Assembly: GCA_023247285.1 (NCBI GenBank)
Contig: JAHFGU010000089.1
Coordinates: 1-6,550, forward strand
From: Candidatus Omnitrophota bacterium
GTDB taxonomy: Bacteria; Omnitrophota; Koll11; Aquiviventales; Aquiviventaceae
DNA: 6,550 nucleotides
Direction: 5' to 3'
The first letter of the stretch is position 1; each line of letters opens with the position of its first letter. Shown here one piece after another: positions 1 through 5,462 of this stretch. Made by a program: the position numbers and the translations under genes. The notes beneath the pieces were generated by a model. The model made no database searches. It was not told the origin of the DNA and saw nothing but the letters and a program-made list of their open reading frames with translations.

Positions 1-464
1 GCCACGGGCTCGTGCCCATCGTCTGCATCGGCGAAACGCTGGCTGAGCGCGAAGCCAACCGCACGTTTGATGTGCTCAAGCGCCAGCTCGGCGCCGGGAT
101 CGACGGCGTTCCGGCGGCGTCGCGCGCGACGCTCGTCATCGCCTATGAGCCGGTATGGGCCATCGGCACCGGCCGCAACGCCACACCCGAGCAGGCGCAA
201 GAGGCGCATGCGTTCATCCGCGGCTGGCTGACCGACGCGTGGTCAACGGCCGAGGCGCAGGCGGTGCGCCTCCAATACGGCGGCAGCGTCAACGCCGGGA
301 ACGCCGAGGCGTTGCTGCGGCAGCCGGATGTAGATGGCGCGCTCGTCGGTGGCGCCAGCTTGAAGGCGGACGCGTTCAGCGTGATTGTCCGTGCAGCCGA
401 AGCGGCCAAGCCTGCGAGCGCGCCGAGCGCTAGCGCAGCGCGGACCGCGAACCCCACCAGGTGA
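1..464 (+). CDS. tpiA: Triosephosphate isomerase, C-terminal part (5' end outside window)
   Basis: Triosephosphate isomerase interconverts dihydroxyacetone phosphate and glyceraldehyde 3-phosphate in glycolysis and gluconeogenesis, in the cytoplasm. The reading frame is open from the window edge (first whole codon at 3), so the GTG at 12 is internal. It shows the family's C-terminal signatures in order: PIVCIGETL, the catalytic-Glu loop [11 protein letters not shown] (Glu codon 147-149), the phosphate-binding QYGGSV, and the final [13 protein letters not shown]. The catalytic Lys and His lie upstream, outside the window. After the normal end of the barrel comes an Ala/Pro/Ser-rich tail of about 20 residues, longer than usual. 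The stop is 3 nt before the secG ATG, so the two are probably cotranscribed. Identification is certain; only completeness is unknown. Confidence 0.97.
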   Translation, partial: HGLVPIVCIGETLAEREANRTFDVLKRQLGAGIDGVPAASRATLVIAYEPVWAIGTGRNATPEQAQEAHAFIRGWLTDAWSTAEAQAVRLQYGGSVNAGNAEALLRQPDVDGALVGGASLKADAFSVIVRAAEAAKPASAPSASAARTANPTR

Positions 465-467
465 CGC

Positions 468-950
468 ATGCTCTTCGGACTGGTCATCGCGCTCCACATC
501 CTGATCGCGCTGTTCCTCATCGCCGTCATCCTGCTGCAGGGCGGCCGCGGCGGGCTGGGCGAAGCGCTCGGCGGGGCTGCGGCGCAGTCGCTCTTCGGCG
601 GCGGGGCCAATATCGTCATGACCCGCCTCACCGCCATCTGCGCCGGGCTGTTCATGGTGACCTGCCTGTCGCTGGCCATGCTCTCCACCGCCAAGGGCCG
701 CTCGGTCGTTGAGCGCATTCCGGAAATGCCGGCCGGATTGCCCGGCGTGCTGCCTCCGCTTGCACCGCAGGACGAGACGGCGCCGAGGAAGCCAGCACCC
801 GTGACCACAAGCGTCGGCGAAGCTGAGCAGGTGCCGCCGCCCGCACCCGCTGCCCCAGCCCCTGCCGCGCCGACTCCTGCAAGCCCGCCGTCCGCCGCGC
901 CGGCGCAGCCCGCGACCCCCGCCCCCGGCTCCTCCTCCACGACCCCCTGA
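468..950 (+). CDS. secG: Protein translocase subunit SecG with Pro/Ala-rich tail
   Basis: SecG is the small auxiliary subunit of the SecYEG protein-export channel in the cytoplasmic membrane. The 160-residue product has a first membrane segment at about 2-23, then the family loop LLQGGRGGLGEALGG followed by QSLFGGG, and a second segment at about 52-72 (TAICAGLFMVTCLSLAML). This hairpin topology and loop are diagnostic. From about residue 85 the protein continues as a Pro/Ala/Ser tail that makes it longer than the roughly 110 residues of E. coli SecG; such tails are common in the family and probably disordered. The ATG at 468 is preceded by AGGTGA (459-464), which overlaps the tpiA stop, so translation is probably coupled. 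tpiA-secG adjacency is a common bacterial gene order. The following accessory genes have their own promoter. Confidence 0.95.
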   Translation: MLFGLVIALHILIALFLIAVILLQGGRGGLGEALGGAAAQSLFGGGANIVMTRLTAICAGLFMVTCLSLAMLSTAKGRSVVERIPEMPAGLPGVLPPLAPQDETAPRKPAPVTTSVGEAEQVPPPAPAAPAPAAPTPASPPSAAPAQPATPAPGSSSTTP

Positions 951-986
951 GCGCCTGCCCCCCGACCGGTAGCCTCAAACCGCCGG

Positions 987-1015
987 TTGACAATAATCTC
1001 ATTTTGAGATATAAT
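987..1015 (+). promoter_or_regulatory. Consensus sigma70-type promoter for the higBA operon
   Basis: TTGACA at 987-992 and TATAAT at 1010-1015 are separated by exactly 17 bp, a 12/12 match to the housekeeping-sigma consensus. Transcription would be expected to start near 1021-1022, at the ATG of the toxin gene at 1021, which implies a leaderless or nearly leaderless mRNA. The spacer holds a palindrome (996-1010) that probably serves as the operator. Confidence 0.85.
996..1010. promoter_or_regulatory. Putative HigA operator palindrome between -35 and -10
   Basis: ATCTCA (996-1001) and TGAGAT (1005-1010) form a perfect 6-bp inverted repeat around TTT. It fills the promoter spacer and its last base is the first T of the -10 box. 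A dimeric HTH repressor bound here would block RNA polymerase. HigA-type antitoxins usually autorepress through such a site; binding by this HigA is inferred from position and symmetry. Confidence 0.7.
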
Positions 1016-1020
1016 TGCTT

Positions 1021-1311
1021 ATGCATGTGATCTCCAAGAAGAAACTGAAAAGTTTTTGGGAACAGCATCCTGATAGCAAGAAGCCGCTCGTAGCGTGGTT
1101 TAAGATCGTACGGGCCAGTCGGTACCGGACATTCCATGCGCTCAAGCGGACGTTTCCGAAAGCGGATAAGGTGGGCGACAGGGTTGTCTTTGACATCGGG
1201 GGCAATAAGTACCGATTAGTGGCGGTGATTCACTTCAACCGCCTCAAGGTGTACGTGCGACACGTGCTGACGCACCAGGAATATGATCAAGGGGGATGGA
1301 AACATGGTTAA
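1021..1311 (+). CDS. higB: HigB-type mRNA interferase toxin
   Basis: The 96-residue product belongs to the HigB toxin family (RelE-like fold, ribosome-associated mRNA cleavage, with toxin gene before antitoxin gene). Family features visible are the start MHVISKKKL, the central VVFDIGGNKYRLV (about 55-67) and the C-terminal THQEYD (84-89), which carries likely catalytic polar residues. The ATG at 1021 is preferred to an in-frame TTG at 1015 because TTG lies inside the -10 box and homologues begin MHVIS. No Shine-Dalgarno sequence is present, and the promoter predicts transcription starting at the ATG, so initiation is probably leaderless. The gene overlaps the start of higA by 8 nt. Its composition is clearly less GC-rich than secG just upstream, which suggests acquisition. 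Toxicity is inferred from the family. Confidence 0.9.
   Translation: MHVISKKKLKSFWEQHPDSKKPLVAWFKIVRASRYRTFHALKRTFPKADKVGDRVVFDIGGNKYRLVAVIHFNRLKVYVRHVLTHQEYDQGGWKHG
1289..1296 (+). promoter_or_regulatory. Shine-Dalgarno site that sets the higA start
   Basis: AAGGGGGA lies 7 nt before the ATG at 1304, inside the 3' end of higB. It supports 1304 rather than the in-frame ATG at 1283 as the antitoxin start. It also means the antitoxin has a ribosome-binding site while the toxin has none, which would favour antitoxin synthesis from the shared mRNA. Confidence 0.65.
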
Positions 1312-1708
1312 TGTATTGGAGAAGCCCCAATTTAGGCGAGCGTGGACCGTTGTGCGTACTGGGTTGTTCATCAAGACCGGGCATGACTATAAGAAAGCCG
1401 TCGCACTTCTTGATCGGTTGCTTGATGAAATTGGAGGCAATCAGCGTCATCCGCTATTCGGATTTCTGGAAGTGCTCGGCACGCTGGTGGAGAACTATGA
1501 ATCGGATCATGTGGACATGAAGGGTGCGACGGGAAAGGACGTGCTCAAATTCCTGATGGAAGAGCACGGGCTCACGCAGTCCGACCTTCCGGAGATCGGC
1601 AGCCAGGGCGTGGTCTCTGAAATCCTCCATGGCAGCCGCGAGCTGAATACTCGCCACATCAAGGCATTAAGTGCGCGATTCGGCGTCTCTCCAGCGGCAT
1701 TCTTTTGA
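1304..1708 (+). CDS. higA: HigA-type HTH antitoxin and autorepressor
   Basis: This 134-residue protein would neutralise the HigB toxin and repress the operon. The N-terminal half (about 1-75) includes HPLFGFLEVLGTLVENYE, typical of the HigA antitoxin group (COG5499-like). The C-terminal half is a Xre-type helix-turn-helix from about residue 78 to the end, with GLTQSDLPEIGS for the first helices and VVSEILHGSRELNTRHIKAL through the recognition region, ending FGVSPAAFF. The start at 1304 is chosen for its Shine-Dalgarno site and because homologues do not extend further; an ATG at 1283 would add seven residues. The ATG overlaps the higB stop by 8 nt (ATGGTTAA), the coupling typical of TA pairs. 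The probable target is the palindrome at 996-1010. Family assignment is secure; repression and pairing are inferred. Confidence 0.9.
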   Translation: MVNVLEKPQFRRAWTVVRTGLFIKTGHDYKKAVALLDRLLDEIGGNQRHPLFGFLEVLGTLVENYESDHVDMKGATGKDVLKFLMEEHGLTQSDLPEIGSQGVVSEILHGSRELNTRHIKALSARFGVSPAAFF

Positions 1709-1776
1709 AGGGGTTCCCCTCCGAGCGCAGGCCTTTTAAGATGAAGCAGGCCCGTCGGGCAACCGGCGGCGCGCCA

Positions 1777-1806
1777 TTGACGGCAAAGAAATTAATGTGC
1801 TATTAT
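1777..1806 (+). promoter_or_regulatory. Sigma70-type promoter for the AbrB/RelE TA operon
   Basis: TTGACG (1777-1782) and TATTAT (1801-1806) are spaced by 18 bp, five of six matches in each box. The predicted start near 1813 gives a leader of about 38 nt. The AT-rich run sits abruptly within GC-rich flanks. Two direct copies of TTAATGT (1792-1798 and 1808-1814) bracket the -10 box. Confidence 0.7.
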
Positions 1807-1814
1807 TTTAATGT
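1792..1814 (+). repeat. Direct TTAATGT repeats bracketing the -10 box; candidate operator
   Basis: TTAATGT occurs at 1792-1798 and 1808-1814. The 16-bp period is about one and a half helical turns. MazE/AbrB-fold antitoxins usually autoregulate by binding AT-rich repeated sites over their promoter, so this is the best operator candidate. It could be chance in an AT-rich stretch. Confidence 0.35.
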
Positions 1815-1837
1815 AAAAGTATTCCGTGATCGCGAAC

Positions 1838-1844
1838 AAGGAGG
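1838..1844 (+). promoter_or_regulatory. Strong Shine-Dalgarno site for the AbrB-family antitoxin
   Basis: AAGGAGG lies 6 nt before the ATG at 1851, followed by further purines (AGGGGG). It is close to perfect and fixes the start. A strong site on the first gene, the antitoxin, fits antitoxin excess over the downstream toxin. Confidence 0.8.
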
Positions 1845-1850
1845 AGGGGG

Positions 1851-2111
1851 ATGACGCAGGAAGTCAAGCTGACGTCTCAGCACCAGATCACGATTCCAAA
1901 ACGTATCTGTCAGGCGCTGCGCTTGCAGGGCGGCGACAGGCTGGAAGTCATCGTGATGTCAGGGCACAGGTTGCTCCTCAAGCCCAAGAAACTCATCGAC
2001 GCCGATGACGCCGCCTACCGGCTCGGCAAGCAGATTCTGGAAGCCGAGGGACAGATCAAGAAAGGTGAGGTCGTGCCCTGGTCTGAGGTGAAGCGCCCGC
2101 ACGGCTTATGA
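1851..2111 (+). CDS. AbrB/MazE-fold (SpoVT-AbrB domain) antitoxin
   Basis: The 86-residue protein has a swapped-hairpin AbrB-type DNA-binding domain at about 4-48. The signature VKLTSQHQITIPKRICQAL is followed by LQGGDRLEVIVMSGHRLLLKP, matching the family pattern of a substrate-like TIP-P/K-R motif, G-D and then short beta strands. Residues 50-86 form a charged, probably flexible tail, the usual toxin-binding part of such antitoxins. The ATG at 1851 has a near-ideal Shine-Dalgarno site. The stop overlaps the downstream toxin start as ATGA (2108-2111), so translation is coupled. It probably neutralises the RelE-like toxin and represses its own promoter; both roles are inferred from context. 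The antitoxin-first order is opposite to the higBA module upstream. The exact TA subfamily is not certain. Confidence 0.88.
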   Translation: MTQEVKLTSQHQITIPKRICQALRLQGGDRLEVIVMSGHRLLLKPKKLIDADDAAYRLGKQILEAEGQIKKGEVVPWSEVKRPHGL

Positions 2112-2377
2112 CAGCCCGCTATACGGTCCTCTTCTCGAAGCTCGCCAAAGAGAAATTCGATGCCGTTATCCACGCCGATCGCAGCCTCGGTGAGCAGATT
2201 GCCAAGGCGATTGAACGGCTTGCCGCTCATCCCGAGCTGGGCGAGTTCCTGAAGGGCGAGTGGAAGGGTTACCGGAAATATCGCACAGGCCGTTATCGCG
2301 TGATCTATCGCATCGAGCACGCCAAGCTCATCATCTACATCATCACCATTGATGACCGCAAAGACGTCTACCGGTGA
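2108..2377 (+). CDS. RelE/ParE-superfamily toxin
   Basis: This 89-residue basic protein fits the type II RelE/ParE toxin fold. It has an N-terminal strand TARYTVLFSKLAKEKF, two helices to about residue 43, then HPELGEFLKGEWKGYRKYRTGRYRVIYRI and the final strand LIIYIITIDDRKDVYR. The central W-K-x-x-R-K-Y-R-x-G-x-Y-R-V-I-Y-R pattern and the terminal R-x-x-V-Y are typical. The Lys/Arg cluster at about 53-64, Arg84 and Tyr88 correspond roughly to RelE residues used for ribosome-dependent mRNA cleavage, so a RelE-like ribonuclease is more likely than a ParE-like gyrase poison, though sequence alone does not settle this. It starts in an ATGA overlap with the antitoxin and looks intact. No clear terminator follows. 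Confidence 0.88.
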   Translation: MTARYTVLFSKLAKEKFDAVIHADRSLGEQIAKAIERLAAHPELGEFLKGEWKGYRKYRTGRYRVIYRIEHAKLIIYIITIDDRKDVYR

Positions 2378-2419
2378 CCGCCTATGAATCAGCGCCTGTC
2401 TGGCGCTACCTCCGGCTGG

Positions 2420-2461
2420 CCGTATGTGCCGCTGGCGCCCCCGCAGATTTCTTGCCCTTCG
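2420..2461 (+). repeat. 42-bp direct repeat, left copy (flanks the acylation cassette)
   Basis: The 42 bases starting CCGTATGTGCC and ending GCCCTTCG recur at 5213-5254 with two substitutions (2432 C versus 5225 T; 2453 T versus 5246 C), 40/42 identical and in the same orientation. The copies lie on either side of the MBOAT-SGNH gene pair, 2793 bp apart. The 3' half of this copy is the left arm of the stem-loop at 2438-2484. Confidence 0.92.
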
Positions 2462-2484
2462 GGCTCGAAATCTAGCCGCGGGGG
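2438..2484. repeat. Large imperfect stem-loop (extragenic palindrome)
   Basis: From the outside in, CCCCCGC (2438-2444) pairs with GCGGGGG (2478-2484), AGATTTC (2445-2451) with GAAATCT (2467-2473), and GCCC (2454-2457) with GGGC (2461-2464) around a TTC loop. That is 18 pairs, broken only by a 2x2 internal mismatch and a one-sided AGCC bulge. No T-run follows on either strand, so it is unlikely to be an intrinsic terminator. It looks like an extragenic repeat or the folded end of a mobile element. Confidence 0.8.
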
Positions 2485-2553
2485 TAAACAAGATGGCGCT
2501 GGAGTTGCTGAGGAAGCTGAACGAAAAATAAGTTATGTGAGCTACCCCCGGAT

Positions 2554-2572
2554 TCCCGTAACCAAGACGGGA
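2554..2572 (+). terminator. Weak hairpin upstream of the MBOAT gene; doubtful terminator
   Basis: TCCCGT (2554-2559) pairs with ACGGGA (2567-2572) over a 7-nt loop and is followed by CGTTTATC. The T-run is only three bases, so termination would be inefficient. It could attenuate readthrough from the TA operon into the acylation cassette, or be incidental. Confidence 0.25.
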
Positions 2573-2610
2573 CGTTTATCAAGCAAGGCGCCACAGCAGC
2601 AATGTAAGCG

Positions 2611-4086
2611 ATGACGTTTAATTCGATTGAATTTGCGCTATTTTTTCCCATTGTGGCAGTGTTGTACTTTACGCTGCCGCATCGTCTGCGCTGGATCTTA
2701 CTGTTGGCTGCCAGCTGCCTGTTCTATATGGCATTTATTCCCGCGTACATTCTCATCCTCGCCTTCACGATTATGGTGGACTACATTGCCGGTCGGGGCA
2801 TCGAAGCGGCTTCGGGAAGGCGCAGGACGTGCTACCTTCTGTGCAGCTTGGCGGCCAATTTGGGTGTCCTCGCGGTCTTTAAGTACGCGAACTTTGCCAG
2901 CACCAATTTCGCGGCATTGGCCCGATGGCTGGGTTGGAATTACCCTCTGCCGATCCTGCAGGTGATTCTCCCGATCGGGCTCTCATTCCACACGTTCCAA
3001 GCCATGAGCTACACGATTGAGGTCTACCGCAAGCGGTGTCAGGCAGAATGGCACCTGGGCGTCTTCGCCCTCTACGTGATGTTTTTCCCGCAACTTGTTG
3101 CGGGGCCGATTGAGCGACCGCAGGCGCTTTTGCCGCAGTTCCGCGAGCCCCATGCGTTTGAGTATGCTCGCGTGGTCAGTGGGCTGCAATTAATGTCGTG
3201 GGGTTTTGTGAAGAAGGTGGTGGTGGCTGATCGTCTTGCGATCCCCGTCAACGCGGTGTTCGGTCATCCGCGCGATTTTTCTCCCCTGTCGATTTTGCTT
3301 GCGACAATTGCCTTCGCGTATCAGATCTATTGCGATTTCTCAGGGTATACCGACATTGCGAGGGGGACGGCGCAAGTCTTGGGATTCCGGCTGTCGCAGA
3401 ACTTCAACCGACCATACGGCGCACGCTCAATTGCCGAATTCTGGAGGCGGTGGCATATGTCGCTTTCCAGCTGGTTCCGCGACTACCTCTATATTCTGCT
3501 GGGCGGCAACCGGGTCAGCCCGGGCCGTTGGGCGCTGAACGTGCTGATCGTCTTTTGTCTCAGCGGCCTGTGGCATGGCGCCAACTGGACGTTTCTCGTC
3601 TGGGGCGCTTTGCACGCCAGCTATCTGCTACTGTCGCGGTGGACCGCGGCGGTACGTCACCGCCTTGTCCAGGCCATCGGATTGGAACGGATGCCCTGGC
3701 TCCATCACGCGTTGCAGACGGCCATGACCTTTGGGGGTGTGCTGATCGGATGGATCGTGTTTCGCGCGGCATCGCTCTCGGAGGCGTACTATTTGATGCA
3801 GCAGGCATTGCGCGGCGCCGCGATGCTCGTTGTCTTCCCGTTCAACTCCGGCATGGCGCGCGGGGTATTGGCAAGCACTGGACTGAACAAATTCGGCTGG
3901 GGGCTTGCCGCGCTTTCGCTGATTACGTTGGAAGGTATTCAGTGGGTGCATCATCGGCACGATTTACGGCAGTGGATCTCTGGGCAGCCGATGGCACTTC
4001 GCTGGACTTGTTACTACAGCCTGGCTACGGTTCTCGTGCTATGCGGCATCTATGGCGCATCCCCGTTCATCTATTTCCAATTCTGA
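2611..4086 (+). CDS. MBOAT-family membrane O-acyltransferase (AlgI/DltB/PatA-like)
   Basis: This 491-residue polytopic membrane protein would move an acyl group, usually acetyl, from a cytoplasmic donor across the membrane for O-acylation of an exported glycan. Family landmarks run in order: N-terminal start MTFNSIEFALFFP; LPIGLSFHTFQAMSYTIEVY from residue 120; FPQLVAGPIERP at 159-170; NFNRPYGARSIAEFWRRWH with His282; and GLWHGANWTFLVWG with the invariant catalytic His322. Hydrophobic segments span the whole length and the protein looks complete. The ATG at 2611 has no good Shine-Dalgarno site but matches the family's conserved start. The next gene encodes an SGNH-fold partner, the classic two-protein arrangement (AlgI with AlgJ/X, PatA with PatB, DltB with DltD). 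No polysaccharide synthase is visible, so alginate, cellulose, peptidoglycan or another glycan cannot be chosen, and I give no symbol. No strong promoter is seen upstream. Confidence 0.93.
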   Translation: MTFNSIEFALFFPIVAVLYFTLPHRLRWILLLAASCLFYMAFIPAYILILAFTIMVDYIAGRGIEAASGRRRTCYLLCSLAANLGVLAVFKYANFASTNFAALARWLGWNYPLPILQVILPIGLSFHTFQAMSYTIEVYRKRCQAEWHLGVFALYVMFFPQLVAGPIERPQALLPQFREPHAFEYARVVSGLQLMSWGFVKKVVVADRLAIPVNAVFGHPRDFSPLSILLATIAFAYQIYCDFSGYTDIARGTAQVLGFRLSQNFNRPYGARSIAEFWRRWHMSLSSWFRDYLYILLGGNRVSPGRWALNVLIVFCLSGLWHGANWTFLVWGALHASYLLLSRWTAAVRHRLVQAIGLERMPWLHHALQTAMTFGGVLIGWIVFRAASLSEAYYLMQQALRGAAMLVVFPFNSGMARGVLASTGLNKFGWGLAALSLITLEGIQWVHHRHDLRQWISGQPMALRWTCYYSLATVLVLCGIYGASPFIYFQF

Positions 4087-4105
4087 CTCCTTGCGTGTCT
4101 TCATC

Positions 4106-5212
4106 ATGAAAACGGCTGTCTTTTTCGTGCCGTTAGGCCTGTTGCTGGGAACCGCCAACTATGTGGTTGACCCCGGACACATATTCCATCGCGGAGCCTA
4201 TGAACAGGGCATTGTACGCCTCTTGCTTGATGGGCATGATGTCGCCAACCTGTCCAACTACGATGAGCGGCTGCTCCAACAGTATTACATCGAGGGTTCG
4301 CAACGGCCGATCACCATCGGTGTGTTCGGATCGAGCCGATCTATGCAGGTGAGTCGGGAGATGTTTCCGGGCCAAACATTTCAGAACTATAGTGTTTCGG
4401 GAGCCGTGCTGGAAGACGACCTCGCTCTGTATGAGCTGCTGCGGGAGAAGGAGAGGCTGCCTCGCATGCTCATCCTGGCGCTGGATCCATGGATCTTGAA
4501 TGTCCATCATGGGCAAAGCCGTTGGACGACGCTCCAGCGCTTTTATGAGGCGGCGGCCAGGCGGCTGGGTCTTCTCCGTAATAGAGCGCGCGTATCTGAC
4601 GCGGCCGGATATTCATTGCAGCGCATTGCGGAACTGTTCTCGCCACGGTATTTTCAGAGAACGCTGGCCGCCCTCTGGAACCGCCAGGAGCACGGCGCCT
4701 ATTATCCAACGACCCAAGCGGAGGATGAACGTGAAATTAAGCGCTCCGATGGATCGCTGGTCTACGATCGTCAGACACGTGTGCGCACGCCGGCTGAGGT
4801 GCACACGATAGCCCTGAACTATGTGCAGGAGGGCCAAGTTTACAGTTTGGAGCGGTTTCATCAAATCAACACAACCGCACTGCAGCAATTACGTGCATTA
4901 GTGGAAGGGCTGCAGAAAGACGGTGTGCGGCCGGTCATCTTGTTGCCACCCTACCATCCGGTGACCTATCAACGGTTTCAACAGTCCTCTCGGTATCGGA
5001 TTGTTGAGACCGTTGAAACGGTACTCAGAGAATGGGCCGTCTCTGAGGGCATCCAGGTCGTGGGTTCCTATGATCCAAGCCGGTGTGGCTGTAGCGAAGA
5101 AGCGTTTCTTGACGGGATGCATCCGAAGCCCTCCTGTCTTCGCAAGATTATCGGCGAGTCGGCTGATTGGGGACAACGGGGGCCGAAGGCTTCACGACGG
5201 CACACGGAGTGA
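4106..5212 (+). CDS. Membrane-anchored SGNH-fold acyltransferase partner (AlgJ/AlgX/DltD-like role)
   Basis: The 368-residue product has one N-terminal membrane segment (about 3-18) and a large domain expected outside the cytoplasmic membrane. SGNH-hydrolase landmarks are visible: block I FGSSRS with Ser76 or Ser77 in the nucleophile region, NYSVSGA with Gly99 as block II, a core strand MLILALDPW (Asp127), and block V DGMHP with Asp336 and His339 as the Asp-His of the triad. It probably takes acyl groups delivered by the MBOAT protein and transfers them to a glycan. The frame is open back to an ATG at 4052, overlapping the MBOAT gene by 35 nt, but the membrane segment is best placed with a start at 4106 (MKTAVFF) or the TTG at 4091; none has a clear Shine-Dalgarno site. 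The stop directly abuts the right 42-bp repeat, and the last 20 or so residues are polar and may be a rearranged end. Confidence 0.82.
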   Translation: MKTAVFFVPLGLLLGTANYVVDPGHIFHRGAYEQGIVRLLLDGHDVANLSNYDERLLQQYYIEGSQRPITIGVFGSSRSMQVSREMFPGQTFQNYSVSGAVLEDDLALYELLREKERLPRMLILALDPWILNVHHGQSRWTTLQRFYEAAARRLGLLRNRARVSDAAGYSLQRIAELFSPRYFQRTLAALWNRQEHGAYYPTTQAEDEREIKRSDGSLVYDRQTRVRTPAEVHTIALNYVQEGQVYSLERFHQINTTALQQLRALVEGLQKDGVRPVILLPPYHPVTYQRFQQSSRYRIVETVETVLREWAVSEGIQVVGSYDPSRCGCSEEAFLDGMHPKPSCLRKIIGESADWGQRGPKASRRHTE

Positions 5213-5254
5213 CCGTATGTGCCGTTGGCGCCCCCGCAGATTTCTCGCCCTTCG
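5213..5254 (+). repeat. 42-bp direct repeat, right copy
   Basis: It matches 2420-2461 at 40 of 42 positions and begins at the base right after the TGA stop of the SGNH gene. Similarity stops at 5254, which corresponds to position 2461, the first base past the loop of the left copy's stem-loop. The right half of the palindrome is therefore absent here. Confidence 0.92.
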
Positions 5255-5370
5255 ATTATGAGTAACTGCTTCAGCGCTAGCAGGAAATGGTAATGTGGCA
5301 CCGGAATTTGCTCGCGACGCCCCAACGCTTCTCGCAGGCTTGACCGTCCCAGAACAAGTGAGCTACACTA
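5255..5370. other. Non-coding spacer without recognised features
   Basis: I see no convincing gene, RNA or promoter on either strand in this part of the 325-bp gene-free stretch 5213-5537. A 9-base match, GTGAGCTAC at 5358-5366, also occurs downstream of the left repeat at 2537-2545; it may be a trace of a longer ancestral duplication or chance. Confidence 0.5.
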
Positions 5371-5408
5371 AATGCGCCCACAATTGCATCTTACCATGAG
5401 GCGCATTG

Positions 5409-5461
5409 ACCCTGAGCGAAGTCGAAGGGTAACCCCTCGACGCGCTTCGCTTGCTCGGGGT
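5409..5461. repeat. Inverted pair of REP-like hairpin units
   Basis: Unit 1 (5409-5430) reads ACCCTGAGC, GAAG, TCGAAGGGT. The reverse complement of unit 2 (5432-5461) reads ACCCCGAGC, AAGC, GAAG, CGCG, TCGAGGGGT. They are the same unit with two substitutions and two 4-nt insertions, in opposite orientation and one base apart, which is the architecture of a REPIN. Each unit's ends (ACCCT/AGGGT and ACCCC/GGGGT) can also pair with each other. Confidence 0.7.
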
Positions 5462-5462
5462 C

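Noticed and set aside
143..940. Long open frame on the minus strand across tpiA and secG
   Set aside because: It is the antisense shadow of two well-supported GC-rich genes, is low-complexity Ala/Gly/Ser, and has no recognisable domain.
1709..1720. AGGGG-TT-CCCCT hairpin right after the higA stop
   Set aside because: The loop is too tight for all five pairs and no T-run follows; termination is not supported.
1750..1760. GCCCGTCGGGC palindrome in the GC-rich spacer upstream of the abrB promoter
   Set aside because: A short palindrome of this kind is expected by chance in GC-rich DNA, and it has no positional link to a gene start.
2438..2484. Stem-loop read as an intrinsic terminator
   Set aside because: No T-run follows the stem on either strand (GTAAAC on the right; CGCCAGCGG on the minus-strand side).
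2493..2531. 12-codon mini-ORF (MALELLRKLNEK) after the stem-loop
   Set aside because: No Shine-Dalgarno site at proper spacing and no regulatory amino-acid run; too short to separate from chance.
2384..2614. 76-codon + strand frame between the RelE-like toxin and the MBOAT gene, with GGTGA before its ATG and an ATGA overlap with the MBOAT start
   Set aside because: It runs through the direct repeat and stem-loop, its translation matches no family I know, and the same repeat is non-coding at its second copy. The ATGA overlap is the only point in its favour.
3330..4109. 259-codon + strand frame inside the MBOAT gene
   Set aside because: It is an overlapping-frame shadow of a complete, motif-bearing membrane protein; its translation has no domain and Arg/Ala-rich composition.
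5068..5325. 85-codon minus-strand frame spanning the right repeat
   Set aside because: It is partly antisense to the SGNH gene, continues into non-coding repeat DNA, and has no family resemblance.
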